Positions 24,882 through 33,613 of a stretch of 35,095 bases of DNA are shown here, piece by piece (the stretch's first letter is position 1; each line of letters begins with the position of its first letter). The DNA comes from Phycisphaerales bacterium (GTDB lineage: Bacteria > Planctomycetota > Phycisphaerae > UBA1845), in the NCBI GenBank assembly GCA_020353195.1, contig CP070691.1, forward strand, positions 1,810,647 to 1,845,741. The letters run 5' to 3'. The position numbers and the translations under genes are program-made. A model generated the notes under the pieces. The model worked only from the letters and a program-made list of their open reading frames with translations. It was not told the origin of the DNA and did no database searches.

Positions 24882-26303
24882 TTACTTCGCTTTATGCAGC
24901 GCCTGGTCGAGGTCGGCGATGATGTCGTCGGGGTGTTCGCCGCCTACACAAAGGCGCACCATGTTCGGCGGGATATGGGCCAGTTGACGCCCCGCTTCGC
25001 CCTGCTGTTGATGCGTCGAGATTGCGGGAATGGTAGCCACGCTCTTGATCCGCCCCAGGTCGGTGGCGCGCCAGATCCGCTGCAATGCGTCGAAGCATTT
25101 GCGCGTCGCTTCCGGGCCACCCTTGACGCAGAACGACATCAGGTGCCCATAGCGATTGACCGGCCGGCCGTACTGCTCGTCGTACTCCGCGTCTACCAGC
25201 CACATGTACTTGCTGGCCAACTCGTGGAGCGGATGCTCGGGCAGGCCGAGGTACTGCACGCTCTCAACCTGCGGATGGGTTTGCAGGAACCGGGCCACCG
25301 TCATGGTGTTCCGGCTGAGCACGTCCATCTTGGACCGTAGCGTGCGCATGTCATTCATCGTCATCACTGCCTGCAGAGGGTGTAGGTTCGGGCCGTAGTC
25401 CCGGTTCGGCAGGTACTTGACATAGAGGGCGAAGTCCTGTTTGAGATGGTCGTTGTCGATGCTGCATGTCAGGTTCTTCCGGGCGATCAGTGCCCCGGCG
25501 ATGCCGAAGCCGCTCGATGTCAGGGTCTTGGTGGCCGACTGCACCACGATGTCCGCCCCGTGACAGATCGGGCGGAGCAAAGCCGGCGTGGCCACGGTGC
25601 TGTCGCAGATCAGCGGGAGGTCGTGGCTGTGAGCCAAGTCCGCCACCGCGGCGATGTCGAAGAAGCCCTGCTGCGGGTTGCTGGGCAGCTCGCCGTACAG
25701 GAAACGCGTGTTCTCGTCGATCCTCGACGCCCACGCGTCGATGTTGGTCGGGTCCTCGATCCAGCGGCATTCGATATCGCGCTCTTCCATCAGGCGGACG
25801 TTGAACTGCTGGAAGGTCCCCCCGTAGCACTGGGCCGTCGCGAGGAAGTTTCGCGGCTCATGCACGTGATGCTTCCTGTGCACCAGAAACGGCTGGACCG
25901 CGGTCATGATGGCGGCCATCCCCGATGAAGTCGAGCAACAGGACGTTTCGCCGTCGAATCCGTAACCCTCCAGCAACGCAAGCGTCCACTCGTAGTAGTA
26001 GGTCGACGGGTTCGCGATCCGCGAGTAGCACCAGGTGGGAATGAGGTAGGCCAACGCCGCCGCCATCTCGTCGGAGTCGCGGTATGCCTGCGAGGCGCTC
26101 ATGAAGATGGGCTCGATGATCGCCCCCTGGTAGTCCTCGATCGCGTCCTCGACGGTATACAGCCCGTGCACGGCGATCGTGTCGAACTTCCACTTCTTGA
26201 CCACATCGCGGATGTACCGGCTTCGCTGGGCGAGGTACTCATTGTTCCGGTCGATGTACCGCTTCATACCCGGCGTGATCGTGACTTCGTCGCCGCCGTA
26301 CAT
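24882..26303 (-). CDS. PLP-dependent Cys/Met metabolism enzyme (cystathionine gamma-synthase/lyase family)
   Basis: This encodes 473 residues from ATG 26303; the frame runs further upstream but with no family-like sequence. Hallmarks of the family are YSRIANPS at 93-100 (phosphate-binding Tyr and the NP turn), SSGMAAIMTAV at 126-136, D234 in LICDST (ring nitrogen of PLP) and the Schiff-base lysine K259 in SATKTLTSSG. The family includes cystathionine gamma-synthase, beta- or gamma-lyases, methionine gamma-lyase and O-acetylhomoserine sulfhydrylase; sequence alone does not tell which. An extension of about 40-60 residues precedes the usual start (DTIAVHGLYTVEDAIEDYQG), making it longer than the common 400. 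GGAG lies 10 bases upstream of the ATG. It seems to lead an operon with the reductase and the DUF6125-like gene. Confidence 0.85.
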   Translation of the reverse strand: MYGGDEVTITPGMKRYIDRNNEYLAQRSRYIRDVVKKWKFDTIAVHGLYTVEDAIEDYQGAIIEPIFMSASQAYRDSDEMAAALAYLIPTWCYSRIANPSTYYYEWTLALLEGYGFDGETSCCSTSSGMAAIMTAVQPFLVHRKHHVHEPRNFLATAQCYGGTFQQFNVRLMEERDIECRWIEDPTNIDAWASRIDENTRFLYGELPSNPQQGFFDIAAVADLAHSHDLPLICDSTVATPALLRPICHGADIVVQSATKTLTSSGFGIAGALIARKNLTCSIDNDHLKQDFALYVKYLPNRDYGPNLHPLQAVMTMNDMRTLRSKMDVLSRNTMTVARFLQTHPQVESVQYLGLPEHPLHELASKYMWLVDAEYDEQYGRPVNRYGHLMSFCVKGGPEATRKCFDALQRIWRATDLGRIKSVATIPAISTHQQQGEAGRQLAHIPPNMVRLCVGGEHPDDIIADLDQALHKAK

Positions 26304-26601
26304 AGTGCGCAATCTCCAAGTGACTTTGTGGCGTAATCCCCAATGAAAGCCCAGCATATCCGAAGCTCGGCGTTTCCGCCAGCGGGGCTGACCTCCTGAA
26401 CGGCCACGTGCGAGCGTGCGGCGCCGTCTCTGTCTGTGCCGGATGGCCCACGGTAACATGATGCCGGCCGCGGGACCTGACGATGGCCAGCCCAGAGAGG
26501 AAGAGGCGACAGTCCGCCTCGCGTAAACGGGCTGGAGCCGGCCCGCCAACCTGACGACCGCCGGTTGACTTGCCTGACGCCGACCTCTACCCTAAACGTG
26601 T
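26304..26601. other. Divergent upstream region of the PLP enzyme and the exported protein
   Basis: This 298-base stretch holds no gene. On its minus strand is a small hairpin with a GAAA loop, GGCG-GAAA-CGCC (26380-26369), in the leader of the PLP gene. It does not match any SAM or SAH riboswitch consensus I know. On the plus strand the right end carries the promoter at 26565-26593. Confidence 0.3.
26565..26593 (+). promoter_or_regulatory. Promoter of the exported protein gene at 26602
   Basis: TTGACT (26565-26570, 5 of 6), an exact 17-base spacer and TACCCT (26588-26593, matching the critical T1, A2 and T6). ATG 26602 follows after 8 bases, so the leader would be about 1-2 bases. Confidence 0.5.
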
Positions 26602-27474
26602 ATGGCCATGCGGCGTTTGCTTTTGCTCATTGCGTGCCTGATTTGTCCGGCCGCGATCTCGATCGCCGGCCCCGGCTGTAGTACGCCGATGCGCTGGGGC
26701 TTCGGTGCTGATGAACCTGCGGCGGCTGCCCGAGCGGACGGAGATTCGGCGTCCGTGCCGAGCGAGGAGTCTGCCGGGTCTGCCGGTGACGAGCTGATCG
26801 TCGTGCAACTTCATTTCGACGTGATGCGCGTCGAGCTGCCCATCGATCCCGTTCGTCACTCCGCGAAGATCTGGAACCACGTGGACGAGTTGCAGGTGGA
26901 CCCGCAGCAGTGCGCGCTGCTGGGGCGTAACGGGCTTCGCATCGGGGTGGCGTCGGCGGACGCCTGGCCGGCGATTGAGGCAGTACTTGACGCCCATCAC
27001 GCCCGATCGACCCGGCGACAGCACGCCGTGCAATCCGGATATCCCCTGACGCTCGACGTGGGCGGCGTGGAGGGCGGCGAGACGATCTTCTCATATGACG
27101 GTCAGGGGAACCTCGCGGGCACCACGTTCGGTGGCGGTCGGAAGTACATTCACGTCGACTACGCCGTCTCGGCCGACAATTCCGGCCGAATCACTCTCAA
27201 GGTGCTGCCGGAGGTCCACGCCGAGTCGACTCGGAAGCGTTGGGAGACCGCCGGGGGCGTGTTTCAGGAACAGGCCTCGTACGAGGGGCGCGTGTACCGG
27301 GAGCTGGCGGCTTCGGTTCGCCTGTCGCCGGGACGTTTTCTGGTGATCGGTCCGAGCCCGCAGGCGGATATTGGATATCTATTGGGCAGCCGGTTTCTGG
27401 AACGAGAGGCCGGCGGCACGCGATACGAGACCCTTCTCTTTGCGACGCCGCAGCTATTCCGCACGGGCCCGTGA
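26602..27474 (+). CDS. Conserved exported protein of unknown function
   Basis: This encodes 290 residues. The N-terminal signal (MRRLLLLIACLICPAAIS) ends near C26 in the sequence AGPGCST, so it may be a lipoprotein with a weak lipobox. After an Ala/Ser/Glu linker come a domain with VVQLHFDVMRVELPID, KIWNHVDELQVD and LLGRNGLRIGVAS, and a beta-rich second half ending in LLFATPQLFR. I believe similar proteins occur in other planctomycetes but cannot name a function. ATG 26602 is used because the promoter places the mRNA start just before it; ATG 26608 is the alternative. The histidine kinase gene follows 51 bases later, probably co-transcribed. Confidence 0.72.
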   Translation: MAMRRLLLLIACLICPAAISIAGPGCSTPMRWGFGADEPAAAARADGDSASVPSEESAGSAGDELIVVQLHFDVMRVELPIDPVRHSAKIWNHVDELQVDPQQCALLGRNGLRIGVASADAWPAIEAVLDAHHARSTRRQHAVQSGYPLTLDVGGVEGGETIFSYDGQGNLAGTTFGGGRKYIHVDYAVSADNSGRITLKVLPEVHAESTRKRWETAGGVFQEQASYEGRVYRELAASVRLSPGRFLVIGPSPQADIGYLLGSRFLEREAGGTRYETLLFATPQLFRTGP

Positions 27475-27525
27475 CCGCCCGGGCGGGTTCGCCGCCGCAG
27501 GTGCCAGGGACGGAGAAGCAGGACC

Positions 27526-28653
27526 ATGCCGGATGAGCAGCCGTCAGGCGCCCGTTTCTTTCCGAAGGGAATGGTCGGGTTCGGCGAAGATTACTATCGC
27601 CTACTGTTCGAGCATGCCGGTATGGCGATGGTGGCGACCGACGCCCGGTTCGACATCCGGTCATGGAACAAAGTAACCAGCCGGATGTTCGGTGCCCCGG
27701 CGGGTCGCATGGTGGGGACCTCCCTGCTGTCCGTTATTCCGAAGGAGGGGCGTGACGACGCCGAGCGGGCGCTGTGCGACGCGGTGGAGCACGGGGTGAC
27801 CAGTCAATTCGAGTTCATGCATCGGGACGAGAAAGGGTGCCCCCGGCAGTTGGCGGTCACAGTCTCTCCGATTCCCGATCACGGAGGCACGCGAGTTGGA
27901 GCGTTGGCCTGTTTCCGCGACATCACTACTCGCATGAGGCTGGCCGAGGAGTTGGCCGACCACCGGAAAATGGCCTCACTGGGTGAGATGGCGGGCGCGA
28001 TGGCCCACCACTTCAACAACATCCTGGGCGGGATTGTCACGAGCGTCGACTATGCGCTGGCGACCAGCGATTCGGACATTCGTTACCGGGTGTTGCAGAA
28101 AACGGCCCAGGCCCTGGGTCGTGCGACCCGGCTGGTGGACAGCTTGCTGGCGTTCGCCGAAGGCGATCGCCGCCATGCGGATACGGGCGACCTCACAGAG
28201 GCGGTGATCCGTCTGGCGGATCAGATCGAGTCTGAGCTGGCCGAACGCGGGGTCGAGTTGGAACTCGAGATCGACCCGATCCCACCGATGCCGGTCTATC
28301 GCAAGCAAGTGAACACAATCCTACTGAACCTGGTCGAGAACGCGGTCCAGGCCATGGCGGACGGCGGCACGCTGACGATCCGGCTCGGGCCGGCGGATGA
28401 TCAGGTTCGTCTGGAGGTGGCCGACTCCGGCTGTGGCATGATGGAGGAGGAGGCGGCGCGTGTTTTCGAGCCCTTCTACAGTGGGTCTCGCTCCGGGGCC
28501 GGTGCCCGCCGACATCGCGAGGGGCTTGGGTTGGCGGTGGTTCACGGAATCGTCCAGGAAATGGGCGGGGCGATCACGGTGACTACGGCCCCGGGGCGGG
28601 GTACCACGCTCAGAATCCTCTTGCCACGCCACTCGTCAACAACCGGGAGTTAG
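27526..28653 (+). CDS. PAS-domain sensor histidine kinase (NtrB-like)
   Basis: This encodes 375 residues without membrane helices, so it is a cytoplasmic kinase. A PAS domain spans about 22-135 (YRLLFEHAGMAMVATD to GALACFRDITTRM). The dimerisation and phosphoacceptor region has GEMAGAMAHHFNNIL with H161 as the likely phosphorylated histidine; the following residue is His instead of the usual Asp or Glu. The ATPase domain shows the N-box LNLVENAVQAM, the G1 box ADSGCGM, the F-box FEPFYSG and the G2 box GLGLAVVHGI. It resembles NtrB/AtoS-type kinases that feed sigma-54 activators, but no response regulator is adjacent, so it is an orphan here. The start has CGGAG 17 bases and AGGA 6 bases upstream. 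Confidence 0.9.
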   Translation: MPDEQPSGARFFPKGMVGFGEDYYRLLFEHAGMAMVATDARFDIRSWNKVTSRMFGAPAGRMVGTSLLSVIPKEGRDDAERALCDAVEHGVTSQFEFMHRDEKGCPRQLAVTVSPIPDHGGTRVGALACFRDITTRMRLAEELADHRKMASLGEMAGAMAHHFNNILGGIVTSVDYALATSDSDIRYRVLQKTAQALGRATRLVDSLLAFAEGDRRHADTGDLTEAVIRLADQIESELAERGVELELEIDPIPPMPVYRKQVNTILLNLVENAVQAMADGGTLTIRLGPADDQVRLEVADSGCGMMEEEAARVFEPFYSGSRSGAGARRHREGLGLAVVHGIVQEMGGAITVTTAPGRGTTLRILLPRHSSTTGS

Positions 28654-29005
28654 GGTTTGACAGGGTGGCTGGAATTCCGGTCCGAGAAGATGCTTTGTCC
28701 GGGGTTTCTGCTGTTCGCTGCCACCTGGCGGGGTCGTGCGTGTACCAACAACGTATCGTATAATCCGACCGGCGGCTGGAGTGTCCGGCAGCCGGAACGT
28801 GGTTCGGAGCCGCGGTTTTCGAATCGGTCGGGCCGAGCGGCGCGGTCGAAAACCCACCGAGCTAAAGCGGAGGTGGCTGACCATCCGATCTAACCGATAG
28901 CGGGTGGCGTCGCCGGGAAGCTGTCCATCCCGTTGTACTTTCCCTGCCCAACGTCCGAGCGGCTCCAGTGAATGCGGACCTTCTTTGTTAAAGACGTGCA
29001 CGAAC
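28654..29005. other. Gap with a perfect TATAAT, no supported gene
   Basis: I see no convincing gene. A perfect -10 box, TATAAT, is at 28759-28764, but the sequence 17 bases upstream (GTGCGT) is a poor -35. It would give the DUF1571 gene a leader of about 235 bases, or serve an unrecognised RNA. A short Arg-rich frame beginning at GTG 28781 is probably chance. Confidence 0.35.
28759..28764 (+). promoter_or_regulatory. Consensus -10 box upstream of the DUF1571 gene
   Basis: TATAAT matches consensus exactly, rare by chance in DNA this GC-rich. The -35 region is weak and no TG extension is present. Likely target: the gene at 29006. Confidence 0.4.
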
Positions 29006-29890
29006 TTGCCTACTCAGAAGCGAAAGCCGATAAGCTCGACTCGCAACCGGCGTCTCCTCGTCGGCGTGATCCTGTGCGCCGCTGTGGGGGTCCAGTGTCA
29101 GGATGCTCGGACGCGTGATAGCTTTGCCAAGGTGGAGCAGATCAATATCGAGGTGGTGTCGCCCGCGACCGCGGCACGTGCACCGGAGGACGAGTGGGAG
29201 CAACTGGCCCGACGCGATCCGCTTACGTTCTTGAAGCGGTGTCGCGATCATTACGATGAGCATTATCGTGATTACCGTTGCACTTTCGTGAAGCAGGAAC
29301 GGGTTGGGGACAAGCTTACGCCCGAGGAATGGTCGGACGTGCGGTTCCGCGAGGAGCCGTACAGCGTGGACATGACGTGGACCCATAACGCGGGTCTGGC
29401 CGGTCGGGCCCTGTACGTCGAGGGTCGGTGGACGGAGGGCGACAAGGAAATGGCGTGGGTGCGACCGGCGGGAGTGCTGGTCAAGTGGATGAAGCTGAAG
29501 CAGTGGATCCACGGCAAGCTCGCCGGAAGAGCGTCGCGACGAACGATCGACCAGTTCGGATTCCGCAACAGCCTCGACCTGATCATCCACTATTCGGAGA
29601 AGGCCCGCCGGGAGGGCAAGTTGGAGCTGGTGTACATCGGCCTTGGACAGATCGAGGACCGTCCCGCCTACGTGTTCGAACGTTGGCTGCCCTATACGGG
29701 GCAGGAAGAGCCTTATCCCGATCGCCTGCTGCAAGTGTACATTGACAGGGAGTGGCTGGTGCCGATCTGCTGCCTCTCCTACGCAGACGACGACGCGAAC
29801 GAGCTTCTCGGCAAGTACGTTCTGAAAGACGTCGAGATGAACCCGGGGTACACCGACGCAGACTTCGATCCGGAGGCGATCGGTTTTTGA
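29006..29890 (+). CDS. DUF1571 domain exported protein
   Basis: About 294 residues if translated from TTG 29006; no ATG lies suitably in frame, and GTG 28904 would add 34 residues that look like noise. From this TTG the N-terminus is basic (LPTQKRKPISSTRNRR), then hydrophobic (LLVGVILCAAVGVQC), a signal peptide possibly ending in a lipid-modified cysteine. The body starts RRDPLTFLKRCRDHYDEHYR and DYRCTFVKQERV and continues through MTWTHNAGLAGRALYVEG, matching DUF1571, a family I know mainly from planctomycetes and whose role is unknown. The end is GYTDADFDPEAIGF. The family call is good; the start is uncertain. Confidence 0.72.
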   Translation: MPTQKRKPISSTRNRRLLVGVILCAAVGVQCQDARTRDSFAKVEQINIEVVSPATAARAPEDEWEQLARRDPLTFLKRCRDHYDEHYRDYRCTFVKQERVGDKLTPEEWSDVRFREEPYSVDMTWTHNAGLAGRALYVEGRWTEGDKEMAWVRPAGVLVKWMKLKQWIHGKLAGRASRRTIDQFGFRNSLDLIIHYSEKARREGKLELVYIGLGQIEDRPAYVFERWLPYTGQEEPYPDRLLQVYIDREWLVPICCLSYADDDANELLGKYVLKDVEMNPGYTDADFDPEAIGF

Positions 29891-29963
29891 CAGAGGGACG
29901 AGAGACACAGCAGCATCCCGCCGTGCATCTTCCGCCTTTGGCTCCTGATCCGTGCGTCTGCTC

Positions 29964-29992
29964 TTGACGCCGGAAACACCGTATTCTATCCT
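29964..29992 (+). promoter_or_regulatory. Promoter of the SDR / nucleotide-sugar dehydrogenase operon
   Basis: TTGACG (29964-29969, 5 of 6), an exact 17-base spacer and TATCCT (29987-29992, 4 of 6). ATG 30003 begins 10 bases after the -10, predicting a leader of about 3 bases. The box lies inside the longer reading frame that begins at 29952, which argues against that earlier start. Confidence 0.6.
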
Positions 29993-30002
29993 CTTGCCCA
30001 CG

Positions 30003-31079
30003 ATGGCTCCCACTGCCGAGGAAGGTGTCAACCTGATCACCGGGGCAACGGGGCTGCTTGGCAGTCACATCGCCGAGCAGCTGCGTCAATGCGGTCGGTG
30101 CGTGCGCGCTTTGGTCAGGCCGGGCAGTGACACGGCCTTTCTCCGTTCGATCGGCGCTGAGCTGGCAATCGGCGACGTGACCGACCGCCATTCGCTGGAC
30201 CTGGCGTGCCGGGGCGTCACGACCGTGTATCACGCTGCCGCTCGTGTCGGAGACTGGGGAGCCTGGGATGAGTTCGAGAGGGTTACGATTGCCGGGACGG
30301 GCAACCTGATCGAGGCGGCGGCCGCCGCCGGCGTTGAGCGATTCGTGCACATCAGCTCGATCAGCGCCTACGGCCACGTGGATGGGGACGATCTGGTGCT
30401 CGATGAAACGGCGCCGTTGGGCCGGAAGCTCTACCGCTGGGCCTACTACAGCCGCGCCAAGGTGGCGGCCGAGATGCTGGTCCGGGAGGCGCACCAGACC
30501 GGCAGGATCAAAGCCACCGTGATTCGTCCGAGCTGGTTGTACGGCCCCCGGGATCGGGCGTCGATGGGGCGGCTGATTGCTTCCATTCGCGCCAGGAAGA
30601 TCAAGCTCCTGGGCAAGGGTGACAATCGGCTGAACGTGGCCCACGCTGCCAACGTAGCCGAAGCGGCGATTCTCGCCGCGGATTCGGAGCGGGCGATGGG
30701 CGAAGCCTACAACTGCAGCAGCGACGGGGTGCTGACGCAGAAGAAGTACTTCGACCTGATTGCCGAAGCTCTTGGCGAGCCGCCGATCGAGCGCCGCGTT
30801 CCCTATCAAGTCGCACGGTGGGCCGGGTTTGCCCTCGAATGTGTCGGCCATTTATTCAAGCTTGCAGAACCGCCGTTGGTCACGCGGTATTCAGCCTGGC
30901 TCATCGGGCGCCGCTGCTTCTTCGAGACCCGGAAAGTCAGGGAGCATCTCGGCTGGTCGCCGAGGATCTCGTACGAGCAGGGCATTCCCGAGGCGGTGCG
31001 GCACTACCTCCGCGAGCACGAAGCCGCCGGGCACCGCCCGCCCGTCACAGAGGGCACGCCGGAATCCGCACACGTCTAG
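30003..31079 (+). CDS. NAD-dependent epimerase/dehydratase family protein (extended SDR)
   Basis: This encodes 358 residues from ATG 30003; an in-frame upstream ATG at 29952 is rejected because a promoter lies between the two. The Rossmann motif GATGLLG is at 14-20, and the catalytic YxxxK is Y149-K153 (YYSRAK), preceded by HISSISAYG with the catalytic Ser. The second half has IRPSWLYGPRD and a C-terminal segment like those of 3-beta-hydroxysteroid-dehydrogenase-type SDRs. Substrates range from nucleotide sugars to sterol-like or hopanoid molecules. The immediate downstream gene is a nucleotide-sugar dehydrogenase 18 bases away, which favours sugar metabolism for envelope polysaccharide; this is inference. 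Confidence 0.82.
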   Translation: MAPTAEEGVNLITGATGLLGSHIAEQLRQCGRCVRALVRPGSDTAFLRSIGAELAIGDVTDRHSLDLACRGVTTVYHAAARVGDWGAWDEFERVTIAGTGNLIEAAAAAGVERFVHISSISAYGHVDGDDLVLDETAPLGRKLYRWAYYSRAKVAAEMLVREAHQTGRIKATVIRPSWLYGPRDRASMGRLIASIRARKIKLLGKGDNRLNVAHAANVAEAAILAADSERAMGEAYNCSSDGVLTQKKYFDLIAEALGEPPIERRVPYQVARWAGFALECVGHLFKLAEPPLVTRYSAWLIGRRCFFETRKVREHLGWSPRISYEQGIPEAVRHYLREHEAAGHRPPVTEGTPESAHV

Positions 31080-31097
31080 CCAAGGAGTTGGAACGTA

Positions 31098-32744
31098 ATG
31101 AGCAAACAGGTCAGCACGAGTCCGGACGGCGAGACGTTTGCACTGCCCACGCCCGGCCAGTACGCGGCTGAATTCGACCGGCTCAAGCAGCTGGTGGACC
31201 GCCACCGCGCCGATGGCAAGGAGATCGTCGTCGTGGTGGGCGTCGGTTTCGTTGGCGCGGTGATGGCGGCGGTGGTGGCGGACAGCAAGGACAAGAAGAC
31301 GGGCAATCACAACAAATTCGTCATCGGGATGCAGAGACCCAGCCCGCGAAGCTACTGGAAGATCGAGCTTCTGAACCGGGGGCAGTCGCCGGTGAAGGCG
31401 GAAGACCCCCAGGTCGATCCTCTCATCACGCGCTGCGTCACCGAACACAAAACCCTTGTCGCCACGTACACGAATGAGGCGATGAAGCTGGCCGACGTCG
31501 TCGTGGTGGACGTGCAGTGTGATTACGTCAAGGAGGATCTGGGCAATCTGCGGACCGGGTCGGCCGACATGGCCGCTCTCGAGAAGAGCCTGGCGAGCAT
31601 CGGCGAGGTGATTCCACCGAACTGCCTGGTGCTGATCGAGACCACCGTAGCTCCGGGGACGACGGAATACGTCGCGTATCCGATTCTCAAGAGGGCATTC
31701 GAGAAGCGTGGCATCGACAGTGAACCGCTGCTGGCGCACAGCTTCGAGCGGGTCATGCCCGGGCGCAACTATGTGGCCAGCATACGTGATTTCTGGCGCG
31801 TGTGCAGCGGGGTCAACGACGAGAGCCGGCGGCGGGTCGTCAAGTTCCTGTCGGAAGTGCTTAATGTCGAGGATTACCCGCTGACGGTCATGGACCGCCC
31901 GCTGGAAAGCGAGACCACCAAGATCGTAGAGAACAGCTACCGGGCCACCATCCTCGCCTTCCTCCATGAGTGGAGTCTGTTCGCCGAGCGCAACGGGGTC
32001 GATCTGATCAAGGTGGCCGACGCCATCCGGGTACGCCCGACACACGACAACATCATCTTCCCGGGTCCCGGCATCGGCGGATACTGCCTGCCCAAAGACG
32101 GCGGCCTGGGCATGTGGGCCTACAAGCACCTGATGGGATTCGAGGACGACATCTTCACCATCACCGAAGCGGCCATCAACATCAACGACACGCGGGCGCT
32201 GCACGTGGCCGAACTGGTCCGCGATGCGCTGCGGAACATGGGCAAGTACGTAGCCGCCTCGCGGTGCGTGCTGCTTGGGGCGGCCTACCGCGAAGACGTC
32301 GGCGACACCCGCTACAGCGGGAGCGAGCTGCTGGTCCGCAAGCTGGCGGAGATGGGAGCCGAGACCGCCGTACACGACCCCTACGTCCAGCGGTGGTGGG
32401 AGCTGGAGAAGCAGGACACGTACCCCGCTCCGGGGCACAGCTGGTCGCGGTTCTTCCGCAATCAGGAGCACCTGGCCGACACGCGTGTGGAGCAGGACCT
32501 GGCCCCCGCCATCAAGGACGCCGATGCGGTGATCCTCGCCGTCCGCCACGAACCGTATCTGACGCTCGACCCGGACGACGTCGTGAGGATGACCGGCCAA
32601 CCGGTCGCCGTCATCGACTGCTTCGGTATCCTCGACGACGCGAGAATCCGCCGCTACTTCGAGCTGGGGTGTGAGGTCAAAGGCCTGGGCAGAGGCCACG
32701 TCAAACGCATCAAAGACAGCGTGGCAAGAGCAAGCGTCAAGTAG
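31098..32744 (+). CDS. UDP-glucose/GDP-mannose dehydrogenase family protein
   Basis: This encodes 548 residues, longer than the common 420-450. These enzymes oxidise a nucleotide sugar at C6 to the acid in two NAD-dependent steps. The NAD-binding glycine motif is VVVGVGFVGAVMAA (45-58), and the catalytic cysteine C330 lies in GPGIGGYCLPKDGG. The central linking domain shows ESETTKIVENSYRATILAF. Extra length comes from an N-terminal lead of about 40 residues, an insertion after the first strand (DSKDKKTGNHNKF) and another near 435 (the Trp-rich stretch RWWELEKQDTYPAPGHSWSR). Substrate specificity cannot be told. A good ribosome site, AAGGAG, precedes ATG 31098. Second gene of the SDR operon. 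Confidence 0.9.
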   Translation: MSKQVSTSPDGETFALPTPGQYAAEFDRLKQLVDRHRADGKEIVVVVGVGFVGAVMAAVVADSKDKKTGNHNKFVIGMQRPSPRSYWKIELLNRGQSPVKAEDPQVDPLITRCVTEHKTLVATYTNEAMKLADVVVVDVQCDYVKEDLGNLRTGSADMAALEKSLASIGEVIPPNCLVLIETTVAPGTTEYVAYPILKRAFEKRGIDSEPLLAHSFERVMPGRNYVASIRDFWRVCSGVNDESRRRVVKFLSEVLNVEDYPLTVMDRPLESETTKIVENSYRATILAFLHEWSLFAERNGVDLIKVADAIRVRPTHDNIIFPGPGIGGYCLPKDGGLGMWAYKHLMGFEDDIFTITEAAININDTRALHVAELVRDALRNMGKYVAASRCVLLGAAYREDVGDTRYSGSELLVRKLAEMGAETAVHDPYVQRWWELEKQDTYPAPGHSWSRFFRNQEHLADTRVEQDLAPAIKDADAVILAVRHEPYLTLDPDDVVRMTGQPVAVIDCFGILDDARIRRYFELGCEVKGLGRGHVKRIKDSVARASVK

Positions 32745-32763
32745 CGAACGGGCGTGGGACGGT

Positions 32764-32780
32764 GGCCAAGGGGCTTGGCC
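32764..32780. terminator. Hairpin between convergent genes
   Basis: GGCCAAG (32764-32770), GGG, CTTGGCC (32774-32780): a perfect 7-bp stem 20 bases after the dehydrogenase stop codon. No U-run follows on either strand. It may contribute to termination in the 212-base gap between the two convergent operons. Confidence 0.4.
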
Positions 32781-32956
32781 GGTCACTCACCCGATCCGCG
32801 CGTCAGGCAACAACTCCCCTGCGTTCGGCCCAACTCCGGCGGTAAGACACTCAGGCTATCCGTGCGCAGACCGAGTGTGCCCAGGACTCCAGTGACTTGC
32901 TGCAACAACGCGGAGAGGCTGGGATCGCTTACACCGTCCCACAGGCGCAAACTGCG

Positions 32957-33613
32957 CTACCGGGCAAGAACGGCGGTCGCCCAGGTGGACGGGTCGATGT
33001 ACCAGTACAAATCGTCGCCGACGGTCAGGTACTGCCGGCCATGGTCGCGGTCCTCGAGGATGTAGTAGAACCCGATCCGGGGATGCTCGACCGGATCGAA
33101 GCCGGGCAGGGCGCGGGCCGACACGTGCGCTTCCAACGTGTACCCGGTTCTCGTCATGCGGGAGGCCACCTTGAAATCGGACGGCGGCGCGCCGGGGGCG
33201 TGCTCGCGGGCCCGCTGGAACCGCCCCGACCCGCCGACGGGCCGGTCGCTCTCCGGACCGCCGCCCGTGGGCAGCAGATAGACCTGCCGGCAGAACCTGG
33301 ACGCCCGCCTGATCGTACGCGTGTCGCGGGTGTCGATGCACAGCCGGAGGTTATCACCGTTCCAGTACGCCGCCGGGTCGCAACACAGAGGCTGCCGCTT
33401 GCCGTCCACGCGGCAGGCGACGAACAACCCGCTCTCGTGCCAGCCTGCCCAGACCAGGGCGAACGGACGGGCCCCATCCAACTCGTGCAGATCGGGCAGG
33501 AGATAGGCTTCGGACCATCCGGACAGGCGCCCGTCGAGCTTCGGCGGCGTTTGGAAGTAGCGCAGCGGAAACTCGAAGTCGAACAGGAACCGATTGGGAA
33601 TCAACCGGGTCAT
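32957..33613 (-). CDS. CBM9-like (carbohydrate-binding family 9) domain protein
   Basis: This encodes 218 residues from ATG 33613, which overlaps the uvrA stop codon by four bases (ATGA), so translation is probably coupled. The sequence pattern [18 protein letters not shown], then [19 protein letters not shown], then [17 protein letters not shown], and near the end [10 protein letters not shown] is typical of CBM9-type beta-sandwich domains that bind sugars at the surface of xylanases. There is no signal peptide, so it appears cytoplasmic, and no catalytic module. In this family the fold may have been recruited for another purpose. The pairing with uvrA is the main clue to its role, but no link is known to me. 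Confidence 0.72.
   Translation of the reverse strand: MTRLIPNRFLFDFEFPLRYFQTPPKLDGRLSGWSEAYLLPDLHELDGARPFALVWAGWHESGLFVACRVDGKRQPLCCDPAAYWNGDNLRLCIDTRDTRTIRRASRFCRQVYLLPTGGGPESDRPVGGSGRFQRAREHAPGAPPSDFKVASRMTRTGYTLEAHVSARALPGFDPVEHPRIGFYYILEDRDHGRQYLTVGDDLYWYIDPSTWATAVLAR

Noticed and set aside
26369..26380. GAAA-loop hairpin before the PLP enzyme as a SAM-type riboswitch
   Set aside because: No match to the SAM-I, SAM-II or SAH riboswitch layout; just an isolated 4-bp stem.
28781..28900. A 39-codon, very basic frame starting at GTG near the perfect TATAAT
   Set aside because: Arg-rich short frames are expected by chance at this GC content, and there is no ribosome site at the right distance.
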